A DNA stretch of 64,000 nucleotides, taken from Turbatrix aceti (lineage: Eukaryota; Nematoda; Chromadorea; Rhabditida; Panagrolaimidae). The stretch's first letter is position 1. Each line of letters opens with the position of its first letter. A model generated the notes under the pieces. That model saw nothing but the letters and a program-made list of their open reading frames with translations, had not been told where the DNA came from and ran no database searches. Of this stretch, positions 23,632 through 34,396 are shown piece after piece. The translations under genes were made by a program, and so were the position numbers. The DNA lies in NCBI GenBank assembly GCA_963969345.1, contig OZ017769.1:5893725-5957724 (forward strand), in the 5' to 3' direction.

Positions 23632-25408
23632 TCATTCTGAGGTCTGAGGCGTGTAGTCGGTGCTGTTCGTGAGGAGACGACGGGGTTCCGTACGGCGGAG
23701 ATCGATGAGCGACATGCGCATCGCCTGGGCGACGATGTTGGAAAAATAGGCTCGGTCGGCTCGGGATTGTTCGTCGAGCTCGTCCATGTCGTAGAGGCCC
23801 ATGAAGTCGAGGACGCAGCCCGTGATCTGATCCTTGGCATGGTCGCCGATGTCTTTGAGGCCATTGCGGCGGTGCGTGCGTTCCCGAACAGTGTACAACT
23901 TGGTGTGCTCCTCTGGGATGAGCTGAAAATTGGCGAAATAAATTTTTAGTTCGGTAAAAGCGTAAAATAGATCAAATTCAAAAAAAGACACTACATTTGC
24001 CGTGAAGTGTCCTACCACGAAAAATTACAAAACTAGAAAAAAAAAAAAAACGTACCAGTTCAAGAATGGCTTTAACAAAGCGACCGATGGCATCCTTGTT
24101 GGAGAGGGTCTTCTTCGTTCCTCGAGTGAAATCAATGCTCCTGGCAGCATGGATGAGATCGACCTCCCGGAGCGGCGGCTGGGCCTGGATGCGCCACTGA
24201 TGGCGGACGCTGTTCATCGTCGAAAAGCGGCGCTTTGTCATGCCGACATCCTGTTTCGACGTTACAATGTCCCGGAGCGAGTTGATTTCGACGCGCATCG
24301 TCGACATCTCACGACGCATCGCATTGACGAGCCCGGCGAGACCAGAAATCAGCTGGTAGTTCGTATCCGGCGATGCAACCTTCGACATGGATACCAGCTC
24401 GCGGACATCGATGGGATGCGAGAGATGGGCGTTGCTCATGAGCATCTGGGTGATGTCATCGGTCGTCGAGTAGTTTTGCTTCATGACCTCGCTTCCGACG
24501 ACAAAGAGAGACGCGACGTCTTCGTGGTACTGACCGTAGTACTGGTACTCAAGATCGTTGTCCACAACTGCGCCGCTGCTGTCTACGATCTCGTAGGCGT
24601 CTGAAATAGGGCATGGATCAGGTGTCACCCCCAAAATCACAGGAACTTACAAAGTGAAGGGTCCTGAGCCTCAGCGCCAGCGATTTGCTGCTCCTCGGCG
24701 GAAGCAACGGCGTTTTGGGCAGCATTGGCCACGCTGATGGCCGCCTGGCGAGTGGAATTTCGAGTTCGGTGAATCGGACGCCGAGATTTGGCCTCTTCAG
24801 CCACCACATCGTCGACTACGATTTCCTGCTCGTCTTCGTCGATGTCAGACTTCACAACGACTCCTGGAGGACGCAATATGACCTCTGATTCGGCCTAAAA
24901 TACAAAAAAATGGGGTAAAGGATAAAAAAATGCAAAAAATGGGGTAAAAAACAAAAATTTGGATACAAAACAAAATTTTTCAAATAAAAACCAACCATTT
25001 GAGCGCCAGTAGTGTCAGCAATAGCATACGATTCCTCGACCCCATCTCGATTGTTGTAGAGGATCTCGGTGATCTCGTTGGCATACCGCTGTTTGGCGCG
25101 CAAAGTCCACGGAGGGACGACGCGAGATTTGAATGCCGAGTTTCTCTGAATGATGCGGATCGCCCGGTGCCTCGTGCCACGATTCATGGCCATGGCGACG
25201 TCCAGATCCTCGCCTTCAGCAGTGCTGTATTCAACTCGCTCGGCAGAGGCCACTTCTTCGGTGAATGCACTGGCTGGCAGGCTTTTTTTTACAGGAACGT
25301 CTAAAAAATGAAAAAAAAAACACAAAAATTTCGATAACACCTCCAAACCCAAGGAAACTTACGGGAATCTTCGTCATAGGCATGACGATCCTTGGCCGAA
25401 CGTTTCAT
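23632..25408 (-). CDS. Unrecognised 476-residue protein, divergent partner of MRPL9
   Basis: I do not recognise this protein. Five exons (25408-25363, 25300-24996, 24894-24651, 24600-24056, 23922-23632) join in phase to 476 residues from an ATG giving MKRSAKDRHAYDED. The N-terminal third is basic and acidic by turns, with a tryptophan/proline motif (RVVPPWTLRAKQRYANE) and an acidic patch (SDIDEDEQEIVVDD) beside a basic one (EEAKSRRPIHRTRN), which suggests a nuclear protein. The middle is helical and Met-rich (LISGLAGLVNAMRREMSTMRVEINSL, probably a short coiled coil). The C-terminal exon is helical with DFMGLYDMDELDEQSRAD. No signal peptide or membrane segment is seen. The start lies 280 bp from the MRPL9 start on the other strand, so the two genes probably share a promoter. 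Confidence 0.68.
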
Positions 25409-25688
25409 GATAAAAAATGCGAAAATTTACGGTAGAACGAAAGATTCTCGAAAAGTAGTCGTGCAACGTGCAATGTCGATCGGCAGAATGCAAACAACAA
25501 ATGCACGCGCACGCGGGTGTCTTGAGTGGAATACTGAGCATGGTAGATGAAAAACAATTGAAGACGAGATCGCAAAAGGGAATCCGAGAAGAAGTAACCA
25601 GGTTTGGATGCTTCTGTGAACATATTCCCTGTTCTCGATCGAAACCAAACTTTGAAAGCTGCCAGATTCAGCACGTTGCGTGCAGAGG
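25409..25688. promoter_or_regulatory. Putative bidirectional promoter
   Basis: 280 bp separates the ATG codons of the minus-strand unknown gene and plus-strand MRPL9. No coding exon fits inside. Such head-to-head spacing normally implies a shared housekeeping promoter, but no specific element was recognised. Confidence 0.45.
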
Positions 25689-26747
25689 ATGGCTGCGAGA
25701 CGCGTTCTTTTGAGTGCGCTTCTACGCGGGCGATTTGTGACCCAGAATCAGACTAGGGTGAGTTTTTTGCTTGCCCAGGGGCCTGCTTGGACTCATAAGC
25801 ATTTCAGGCGACTCACATTCTTCGGCATGTCTTTGCACCGCCTTCTACCCCACCAGGTGGCGTCCAGAGGCATCCCAAGGAGCTGCAGGATCTCTCCAAG
25901 TACGAATACGTCGAGAACGAGACAGAGAAGCCCGCCGGGCCGCTCAAAGTCATCCTGCTGCAGGACGTCGAGGGTTTGTATGCTCGCGAAGTTGGTTTAT
26001 GATTTTGTGTTTTTTTTTTATTTTCAGGCATTGGTCACCAGTTTGACGTCGTCGAAGTCGATCGCGAGTTGGCGAGGAACGATCTCCTGCTGACGAGGAA
26101 GGCAGTCTACGCTTCGCCCTTCGATCTCCAGCATTACGGTCAGCTCAAGGAGGTAAACAGTTTTTATAACATTTTTTTCAAAAAATATAAAAAATGGTTG
26201 TTTGCTTCAGAAAATGAAAGACGAGCTCCGACAAAGAATCCGCGTGCCCTACGAATACGTCACAGTTGGCCGTGAGCTCGAAAAACTCGTCGTGCCGTTG
26301 ATGGTGTCGATGGAGAACTCCTGGACTCTCAACCGAAGTATCGCGCTGTCTTCGTTGCGGCACATTGTAAGTTTTTTGTCTTTTTCTTGATTTTTCTCGG
26401 GTTTTTCTAAACGAACGTTTTTTTAGGGCGTTTACGTGACGGACGGCGCCGTGTTTCTTCCGAAGGACCCCATCACGGGCCCCAACTTTGAAATCGAAGC
26501 CAAGCTCATCCGATTTTACGTCGTCGTGAATAAGCAGTACGTCGTGCCAATGCTCGGTCGCATCTCGCATATCTCGTCCGATGAGTCGAAGGAAGCGCTA
26601 TACCCGGAGGCAGTGAAGCAACCGACACCCGACCAACTGCGCAAGTTCGGCATTTCCGTCGAGTCTCCTTACTTCCACTCGGCGCCTGAAATTGACGATT
26701 CATTTGACGTCTTCACTCTTATGCAGTCTCGATCTAAGAATTTGTAG
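25689..26747 (+). CDS. mrpl-9: Mitochondrial large ribosomal subunit protein bL9m (MRPL9)
   Basis: Nuclear-encoded component of the mitochondrial large ribosomal subunit. Exons 25689-25757, 25808-25973, 26028-26152, 26211-26366 and 26427-26747 give 278 residues, about human MRPL9 length (267). The N-terminus is Arg/Ala-rich without acids (MAARRVLLSALLRGRF), typical of a mitochondrial targeting peptide. The bL9 signature region follows: LKVILLQDVEGIGHQFDVVEV then ARNDLLLTRKAVYASPF, equivalent to the bacterial L9 segment with GDVVEVKxGYARNYLxPxGxA. The C-terminal extension is specific to mitochondrial versions. It shares a short upstream region with the divergent unknown gene. All five exon joins preserve frame. 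Confidence 0.92.
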
Positions 26748-29700
26748 GAAAAGGTTTTTTAGTTGAGTTTGAATTTGATAAATTTTTTGGTTCAATGCTG
26801 CCGTCATCGAATGCACCGTAGGATTTTTTGGCAGGTCGGAAATGCCGAAAAAAATTTGTGGTATTTTTTTCTAATAAAATGCGTTTTCTTCGTTTTTTTT
26901 TGTATTTCTACCAAATTTTTTATTACTAACATTTTACAAAAAAAATTGAATTAAAATTGTTTAAACAAATTTTTTTTTCAGAATTTGATCCAACGTTACA
27001 AAAATGATCCTAAAACAAAGCAGACATTTTTTTTTAAATTTGGCCAAAGCTTCAAAATTTAGGCCGGCCGAAAAAAATTTTGAATGTATTTTTTTCAAAT
27101 TGGATACGTTTTTTTATAAATTTTTTAGTCTTTGCGCTTATATTTTTTTAGTTTTTACAATTTGGAAAATTTTTCCCACATTTTTTTAGTTTTTTTGTTC
27201 ATTTTTTATATTTTTATTGTTTTAAACAAAAATTTATTCGGAATTTGGTCAAAGCGAAATGTTTTTCAAAAAGTAGGACGAAACTCAAAATTTAGGCCGG
27301 CTTGTTTTTTTAGACAGGTCCCGCAGAGATTGCTAGTGATGCGTGCTGTTTCAGCGCTCGAAGCACTTGAGTTATCAATTTCTACCATTTCGACATTTTT
27401 CGTTCTGTGTACTTTTGGAAGCCCGCACTCGTCAAACACAATTTGAATTTGTCGAAACGACCCAACTGAACCGGTGGTGGTGCCCTAAGGGCCGGGCCAA
27501 AGCGGTGACACAGATGTCTTCACCAAGACCTCCGGCGCCGGGTCGTTAACTGTTCCTCGCTGACCTTTTAGGTCCCCGGGCCGGCCGGCAAGGTGTCTGC
27601 GGTGTTGTTTGCTGTGCTTCGAGCGGGAGCAAAGGGCCGGCCGCCGCCTCGGCGACGACTACGACGACCCGGTTGTTGTTAGCCGGCCGGTCGGCGAAGT
27701 TTTCCTGGACGCAGGGGGCACGGACTGTCACGCGTGCGTACAAGCAAGCGCGAGGATGCAAGATGGATGCAAGCTTGTTCTTTTGCCTGCCTGCACTCTT
27801 TCGTTGTTTTTTTTTCTGCTGCGTGGAGAACAGGGAGGGGGGGGGCGCTTTTTGTGCGCGAGAAAGGGGGAAAAGAGTCATCAGCGCGCTCCCGACAACC
27901 ACAACCAGCGGTCGTCGTCGTCGTCTTACGCATCGACGACGGCCCTTGTTGTCCTGGAGAGAGAGAGAGGACGAGGACGAGGAAGCAGCACCAGACATCG
28001 CGATCGTCGTACCAGGCAGGAACCATGCTGCTGGCTTGCACTGATGACCGTCGACCTGGCCTGGCCGAACGAAGTGCGCGCACTCTCTCAGGCCCAGGCC
28101 CCGGCGGTCGGTGATAACAACAGAGGCACACGGGGTTCAAGCAGGGTCGTGCTTGTCACCTGGGGGACACTGAACGGCTCGGAGCGTCAAAACAAGATTC
28201 TTGCGATTCTTGAACGCGGCTCGAATTTTCACCTGACTTTTTAGGGTGCGAAAATACTTTTTTTGGCTCATTAAATGAAAATACTCGTTAAATGAAAACT
28301 CAAATGCCAAAAAACTTTTCTTTCAAAATTTTCACCTGCATGGTTTTTTTACGCTTAACAGCCTTTTTTTCATACCGTAACCTCAGCGCAGACACCCCCC
28401 GGCAAATCGAGAGATCCTTCATTCATGCTTGTCTTGTGCAGCGCCGATTTGACACAATGCAGCGGTCGAGAAAGGAGTGTGCGAAGGAGCAAGGAGCAGG
28501 AGCACGTGAAGAAGGTGAACGAGCAGCTAGCCAGAGGGCGCGAACACGGCCTGACACCGATGTCAGCAGCGCGGCAGCACCGGACCGCGGCCGTCGTCTC
28601 GGTCACCCTGAATGACTCGTCCCGCAGAGAATGATCATTTAGATATTTCTTCTCGGCGCAATGCGTCGAGAGCAACGACCACAACCATCCATGAGCCTGG
28701 TCCTGCTCCTGGTGCCATATGCCTTTCATTTGCGCCCGTCTACGCACCCGGGGGTTTCAAGTGGTTGTCCTATCCCCCCACCGTCGGAGAAGACCGAACC
28801 GAACCTTCGTTATTATTTTTATAAAAAGCTCCCCGCCGTCAAATATCAAGCAGATAAACGACTGCCGCCCTCCCCTCTGTCTGCAACGCGCCAGACAGAG
28901 GAGACGAGACCTGCCTACCCGTTTGGCCCTCCCTGTCCTGTACCCTCCTCGCTTGCTTGCAGCCAGTGACGTGATTTCCCTGAACGTTCCGGGGCAGAAA
29001 TGTCTGCAAGAAGTATGTAATGTATTATTAGCAAAACGATAGCAAGCTTCTTTTTTTCCTGATACACTAAATATTTGTAGAACATCTCCTTCAGTACCGC
29101 GTAACGCTACTTTTTTTGTGTTCGTTCCGTGACCCCAAGCACCTGATCTGTCCCTGTTTCCCTGCAGAAACTTTCCTTTTTTTTGAATTTGTTGTTTTTA
29201 TTCCCGCCAAAACAAGGAATCAGGACCGTCGGGCAGATGACTTTGTTACCGCGTGTCGGGGGCCCGGGGGCTTGGAACTACCAGGCACGCTTTGCTTTGT
29301 TATCATCACCGGTATCGTTGTCCTGTGATCATTACGAGCGCGGGCGGCCTGGCTTCGGTCACTCCTTCCCGCAGCAGCTGGTGCAACTTATACTCGGTCC
29401 CTGTTTTGCTTCCTCGTTTTTTTGACCTACGTGACCCCTCCACGCGCGTTTCGATTACCGTAAACCCTCAGCAATGAGGACGTAACGGTCTTTGATGGTG
29501 GATGTCCAGTCTGGTGGTACACAGACTTCTTGTTGACCATTGATTCCGTCATCATCGTTCCATCCATCCTTCGAGTGAGAATCGTACAGTTCGACGACCC
29601 GAGACAGACAGGGTTACGTCGTCCCCAGGGTCTGTTGTGGTCAGCGCGCGGTAAACAGATTCTGTTCAAAAAAAAACGCTTGTGCTGGCTGGTCAGCAAA

Positions 29701-32297
29701 CTGCAGTGGGTGTTGTTGGTGTACGTCTCCTTGAAGTGGCCCCGCGCACGCTCTCGCTTCCTTGGGGTTCGCCTTTCAGCCAGCGCGCCCTCCCCCTCTT
29801 GCAAGCAGCCTGGCTGCCCTGTCCAGGAAAAAAATGGAGATCAGCACTCGAGCTGCGTGTACAATCAGTCCTGGGCATACAAAAATTTTACTTCCTGTTG
29901 CGCGATGACGATGGAGGGCGAAACAAACGCCTTGTTGACTCAAGCGGTCTTCGTCGTCGTCGTAGTCGTTGTCGTTGTCATCGGAGGAGGTCAAAGGGAA
30001 GGGGTGCTGGTCTGCGACAGTGTTTGCCCGGTGGCAGGCTGCAGGATGACCACAGCACCGTCGTCCGGGGTTGCGCGAGTGTACAGGGAAGCAAAAGAGG
30101 TGATTGGGCAAACAATCCGGGAATCATCCGGCGCGCGTTTGTACTTGAATCGCGATGGTGGTGGCTGGTTGCAAACATACACGCGCACGCGCGCGTGTGT
30201 TGGCGTTGGTTGCGCATACCACCCGGAAGCAGGAAGTTGAAGCAAGCGCCTAGCGGTGCCTGGTTGCTGGCTGGGGGCTGCAAGCTCGGCTTGGACACTT
30301 CCCGCCCCGCCGGGAGGGGCCGTGAGTGAGGGAGATATCATCCCATCCTCTGGGTTCTCGGAGCGGACGTCATACGGCCTCGAAGACCCCTCTCTGGGAG
30401 AGGTGCCTTCTGCTAGCCTCTGCACTTGAGAGGTAATTGGCCGGCGGCTGCGGCACTCACTTTGCTATCCGCCGTCCTCCGCAGGTTACGATCCTTCCTC
30501 GGAGGAAACTGACTTCTTCAAGTGATACCCACTTATGTTTTTCGCATGCTCCGACTCTTCAAAGCCTGAAATGGATTGCCTATTTCTGACATGAGTTTTT
30601 GCGTGATGGTTCAAGCCCGGTACTGCCAGGCGCTGCTGCTGCCGGGGTTGCGTTCGTTATCAGTTGAGCGCGGGGACGCCCCGTAGGTCACGCAGAGGCC
30701 AACCAGCATTGTTGCAGCGTCTTCAGCTAATCTCCCCTTCCTTCTGCCTGCCTGGTGCGGTCGTGGTCGCTCGGCCACCAACTCATCCCCAAAAGGAAAG
30801 TAAGAAATAAATGTCTCTTGTAATATGCACTAGTACCACGCGTTTGGTTCGTCGCAGCCAGCAGGGCCAGGTAATGACCGGCCCTTGACGCACCTCTTCC
30901 GCGCCTGGCACGCGCTTGTCTCCAGTCGCTCTTGACGCAGACGCACACGTCTTCCCCCCCCCCTTCCTTGATCGTCCTGCACACGATTTGTTTGCTTTTG
31001 TCGCTCGGTAGCTTCCAGGTTGTCCACGCATCCACCGGAACGGCCACCCTGTTTGCTTTTTGCGATGGCTGCCCTTTTGTGTCACGCAACCGCTCCTTCC
31101 TGGGGGATTCGTACCTGCAAGTGTCTGCGGGGGTCGAGAGCCGCCGGATACGGTGTGCGAAGGGGGTCAATTTCGAGTGCTTGTCGCCTCGGGCGCCTGG
31201 ATAAGTGCCCCGGTCCATTACAACTTTACAACTGCCTCTGTACGTAAATATGCCCTCCACCAGCCTGCCAGGTGCTGCCCCTAGCAGCGCGTCTTCTCTT
31301 CCTTCTCTTCACCTTGACCAATGTTTGCTCCCGTCGGCATGAAGTCTTCGACATCCTCCTCCTGTCTTGTCTCGGGGCCCACTCCCCCCCAGCCGCCTGA
31401 GGGGGTACCCGGCAACCCCTCCCTTCACGGATGTCCGTGGGTCGTGGATGTTGGATGTTGGATGTCATTCACCACCTACCTCGGAGCGAGGTCGCGCATT
31501 TCATTTTTGCCCGGTCGACTGACACCAACCCCAAAAAAAAAGAGGGATCCAGGATGCATGCATGCGTACGTACCCTGCCCTGCGCGCGTCTTGTTTCTGT
31601 CTGTTTTTTTTATACATATTTTGAGTGAATTTTTACCTGGCCACACGCGAAGGCCAACAAACAGAAGGAAGGACGAAAGGGCTAGCCGGCTCGGCCGCCG
31701 GTGAGCAGTTCACGCTCCCTCCTCCTCGCGGCGTACCGGCTGGCACTTGGTTCGCGCGCGCAGGCAGCGGTGAGCGGTGGGAGCGCGTTTCGATGACGAC
31801 GCACTTGCACGTCACACAGCGAGGCAAAAAAAAGCAGCACCTCCTATAACCAAAGGTCTTTTTTGTGTTCTGGGAGGCTCGCAGAGGAGCAGAGGGGTGG
31901 CTAAGAGGTGAAAGGTGAAGCCAGCTTGCGAGAAGGGGGAACTAGCCGGCCGTTTCTGCTCTGCCTGCCTGTCGGCCTCAAAGTTGACCGTTGCTTGGCT
32001 CCGCCCTCCCCCCCTACCACCGACCCGCCCCAGGCGTCGGGACCGGCGATCGGACGCGGGAAGGGGTCAAACTTGCCCTCGCTCCTGGCTGAAATGGTTG
32101 CCATCCGGATTTCCGATTTTTTGTCCACCTTCTAGCGTTTTGCTTGTTTTTTACCAGTCTGGTGGTCGTTGACTTTGTAGCCCGCAGGCCACACACGAGG
32201 GAGGCTGCACGCGATTTTGTGCCGTTTTTAAACCCGCGCAATGTGACTAACCCCCCTGGCATACCCCTATATCTGTCTCGATTTCAGCCAGCCACCA
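26748..32297. other. 5.5 kb intergenic region
   Basis: No coding exon is supported between MRPL9 and the zinc-finger gene. The first 550 bases are very AT-rich and carry a degenerate GGCCGG repeat (see separate entry). The rest is GC-richer with scattered simple sequence, for example a GA run near 27958-27969, a G/GGGGC patch near 27833-27845 and alternating CG near 30181-30197. Open frames of about 210-240 codons near 27.6-28.2 and 29.5-30.2 kb have no ATG-led, conserved or splice-supported character. The region may contain upstream exons or enhancers of the zinc-finger gene. Confidence 0.5.
26980..27310. repeat. Degenerate AT-rich repeat with AATTTAGGCCGGC blocks
   Basis: Two near-identical direct blocks, CAAAATTTAGGCCGGCCG at about 27051 and CAAAATTTAGGCCGGCTTG at about 27287, flank AT-rich DNA with AATTTGG(C/T)CAAAGC motifs. 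These resemble internal parts of the inverted-repeat element in the tomosyn intron (GGCCGGCCTAAATTTT, AAATTTGACCAAATTT). It is probably a decayed or rearranged relative. Confidence 0.5.
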
Positions 32298-34138
32298 ATG
32301 CCCATGCACATGGAAGCAGCCCGCTCGCTCTCCGTCTCACCCCAGCAGACGGATTCCGCGCAGACCTCACCTGAACCCGAGGAGACCCGTCTCCTCAAGC
32401 TCAGCCTTGCGCAGACACTCGAGAAACTCGCCCAGATGCCTGTCTACCCCCACAAGCGGGAGGAACGCAAGCGCCGACGCGTTATTGGGAACATGGATAA
32501 CACGCTTGATGGCCTCGTCGCCAAGCGCGCGGATGTCGACCCCTTTGCCAAGCGTTATCAGACGGAAACCGAGGCCATCGAACTACCCGACGACGAAGCA
32601 GAGATGAAGAGACTCGAGACCGATCCGGATGTGTCCACCCGCATGTGCTCGATCTGCGGATACCAGGGCAAGTGGGTCAGCGAGATGATCCGGCACAAAC
32701 GCGTCCATACCAACGAGCGACCCTTCAAATGCAAGTACTGTAACCGCACGAGCAAGTGGAAGGCCGACCTCATCCGCCACGTCGCCAAGACCCACGGCAT
32801 CCGTGTTGTCTCCAAGTACAGCCGATCCAAGGCCTTTGACGTCCACCACGACGGCAAGGATGACGGCACCCCGGCTCCCAAGGGCGAGAGCAAGCCCGTT
32901 GACGCGCCGTGTGCCGTAGACGTTCCCGGCGTCTCGACTTCGGTGCCCACAAACGTCTTCCGCTGCCTGGCCTGCTACTTTGAGCAGGACAGCGTCGAGA
33001 ATCTTGTTTCTCACCTCAGATCGGCCCATAACCTCGCGCCGTTCGACTGCGCGCAGTGTAAGCGCTCTTTTGAAGACGTCGCCACCGCCAGCAACCACTG
33101 CTCGCCGACCCTCGGCTCCTGCAGTCCGCTGAGCATCAAATTCAACTTTTCCTGCACGCAAAGTAAGTTTTGGCTGTTTTGGCTCACATCCGGGAGTACT
33201 GTAGCGCGGGTGTGTTTTGTACTCTCGAGGGGATAATTTTTTTATACTTTTTTTACATCCGCTGTTTTTTTCATGTGTTTGGGCGGCGGAAAACCCAAAC
33301 ACTTTGAAATCGTAGCCTGACGTCTTTTGTAGTACTTTTTTGGCTTCTTTGACTATTTTTGCACCATGACACGCATGCAATTCGTTTTGTTTTAGAGCCC
33401 CACCACGGCGGCGCGATTTCGACAGCGACTACATCGTCGCCGTGCAGCACGCGTTCCAGCGACTCCGAACGCACGTCATCGGCGGCTTCGCTTCGAACGG
33501 AGGATGACGACGTGCTCCCTACGCTGCCTGGAGGCCGACTCGCGTGCGCGGAGTGCCCCTTCCGTACGGACGGCGACGACAAGCTCCTGCTGCACAAGGC
33601 AGGCCACGAGACGCCGAAGGGCCTCATGAACTACAAATGCGTTTTCTGCAGCTGGTACAGCAAGAAGAAGACTGCCGTCGAGCGCCACATGCTCGTCCAC
33701 ACCCCGCGACCCGAAGCATTCATGCCATCTGTCGAGCGCAATCTCATCACGCCCGCTATGCTGCTGGATTCTGCGGTTCAGCAGTCTGCCGCCGCTGCGG
33801 CGACTGCAGCCGCGCTCGGTCTTGTCAGTCCGGGATTCTCGCCCGGGGGACTTTCACTGTTCGGCGGCGGCAGTCTTCAGCAGCAGCCCCACCAGGCTCT
33901 GGATCTCCTCTCCGCGCTCTCTTCTCTGTATCAGCCCCTCGCGGCTCCGCCTTCGGTGCCTGATCTCGGTGCTTTCCAAACAGTGAGTTTCCCTTTCTTC
34001 CGTCAATCCAATTTTTGGGGTCTAAACCATGTTTGTTTTTTTCAGCTGTCGGCGAACCCGCTGCTCGCGTTCGGCCTCTGCTCGCTGCTCGACGCCCGTA
34101 AGCAGCAGTCGACCGCGGCGTTCGAGCACGTCGCGTGA
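32298..34138 (+). CDS. C2H2 zinc-finger transcription factor
   Basis: Probable nuclear DNA-binding regulator. Exons 32298-33162, 33396-33982 and 34046-34138 give 514 residues. Residues about 117-165 hold two linked fingers (CSICGYQGKWVSEMIRHKRVH, then CKYCNRTSKWKADLIRHVAKTH) joined by the canonical linker TNERPFK. A third finger (CLACYFEQDS...H) and a poorer fourth (CAQCKRSF) follow near 220-275. Exon 2 adds a separated C-terminal pair (CAECPFRTDGDDKLLLHKAGH and CVFCSWYSKKKTAVERHMLVH). The tail is Ala/Gln/Leu-rich. The spaced N-terminal cluster plus C-terminal pair recalls Hunchback/Ikaros-type proteins, but I cannot name the orthologue. The ATG lies 10 bases behind a GATTTCAG acceptor, so either spliced-leader addition or upstream exons are possible. 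Its 3' end converges with CDK9. Confidence 0.85.
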
Positions 34139-34235
34139 TTCGTGCTCGCTCGAATCGACGACCGCCGCTCCCGGACCCCGGTTTTTCCCATCCCACCCAC
34201 CGCCGTGATTAATAACTACTTTTTTGTATGCAATA

Positions 34236-34267
34236 TTTATTCATAAACCATTCATTACATAAATAAA
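34236..34267. terminator. Interleaved poly(A) signals for zinc-finger gene (+) and CDK9 (-)
   Basis: TTTATT at 34236-34241 reads AATAAA on the minus strand, about 156 bases past the CDK9 stop. AATAAA at 34262-34267 on the plus strand lies about 124 bases past the zinc-finger stop. If both are used, the two 3' UTRs overlap. Confidence 0.5.
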
Positions 34268-34396
34268 TGTCTGTCCGAGACGCACCAATTCTGTGGACAC
34301 GCCTCGCCACGGCCGTGGAAATAATACCCAACAACCGCTGTAATACCCATGAAAAAAACAACAAAGTCGAGTAGACGGCGATTTGAGAAGAAGCCG

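Noticed and set aside
27609..28244. Open frame of about 211 codons in the intergenic gap
   Set aside because: The composition is low-complexity and overlapping open frames exist on both strands. It has no domain, no clear ATG context and no splice support.
29530..30240. Open frame of about 236 codons in the intergenic gap
   Set aside because: The translation includes a run of valines from GTC/GTT repeats and random-looking sequence. Other frames are equally open.
32583..33380. Minus-strand open frame of about 265 codons
   Set aside because: It is the antisense shadow of the zinc-finger exons, which carry clear C2H2 motifs on the plus strand.
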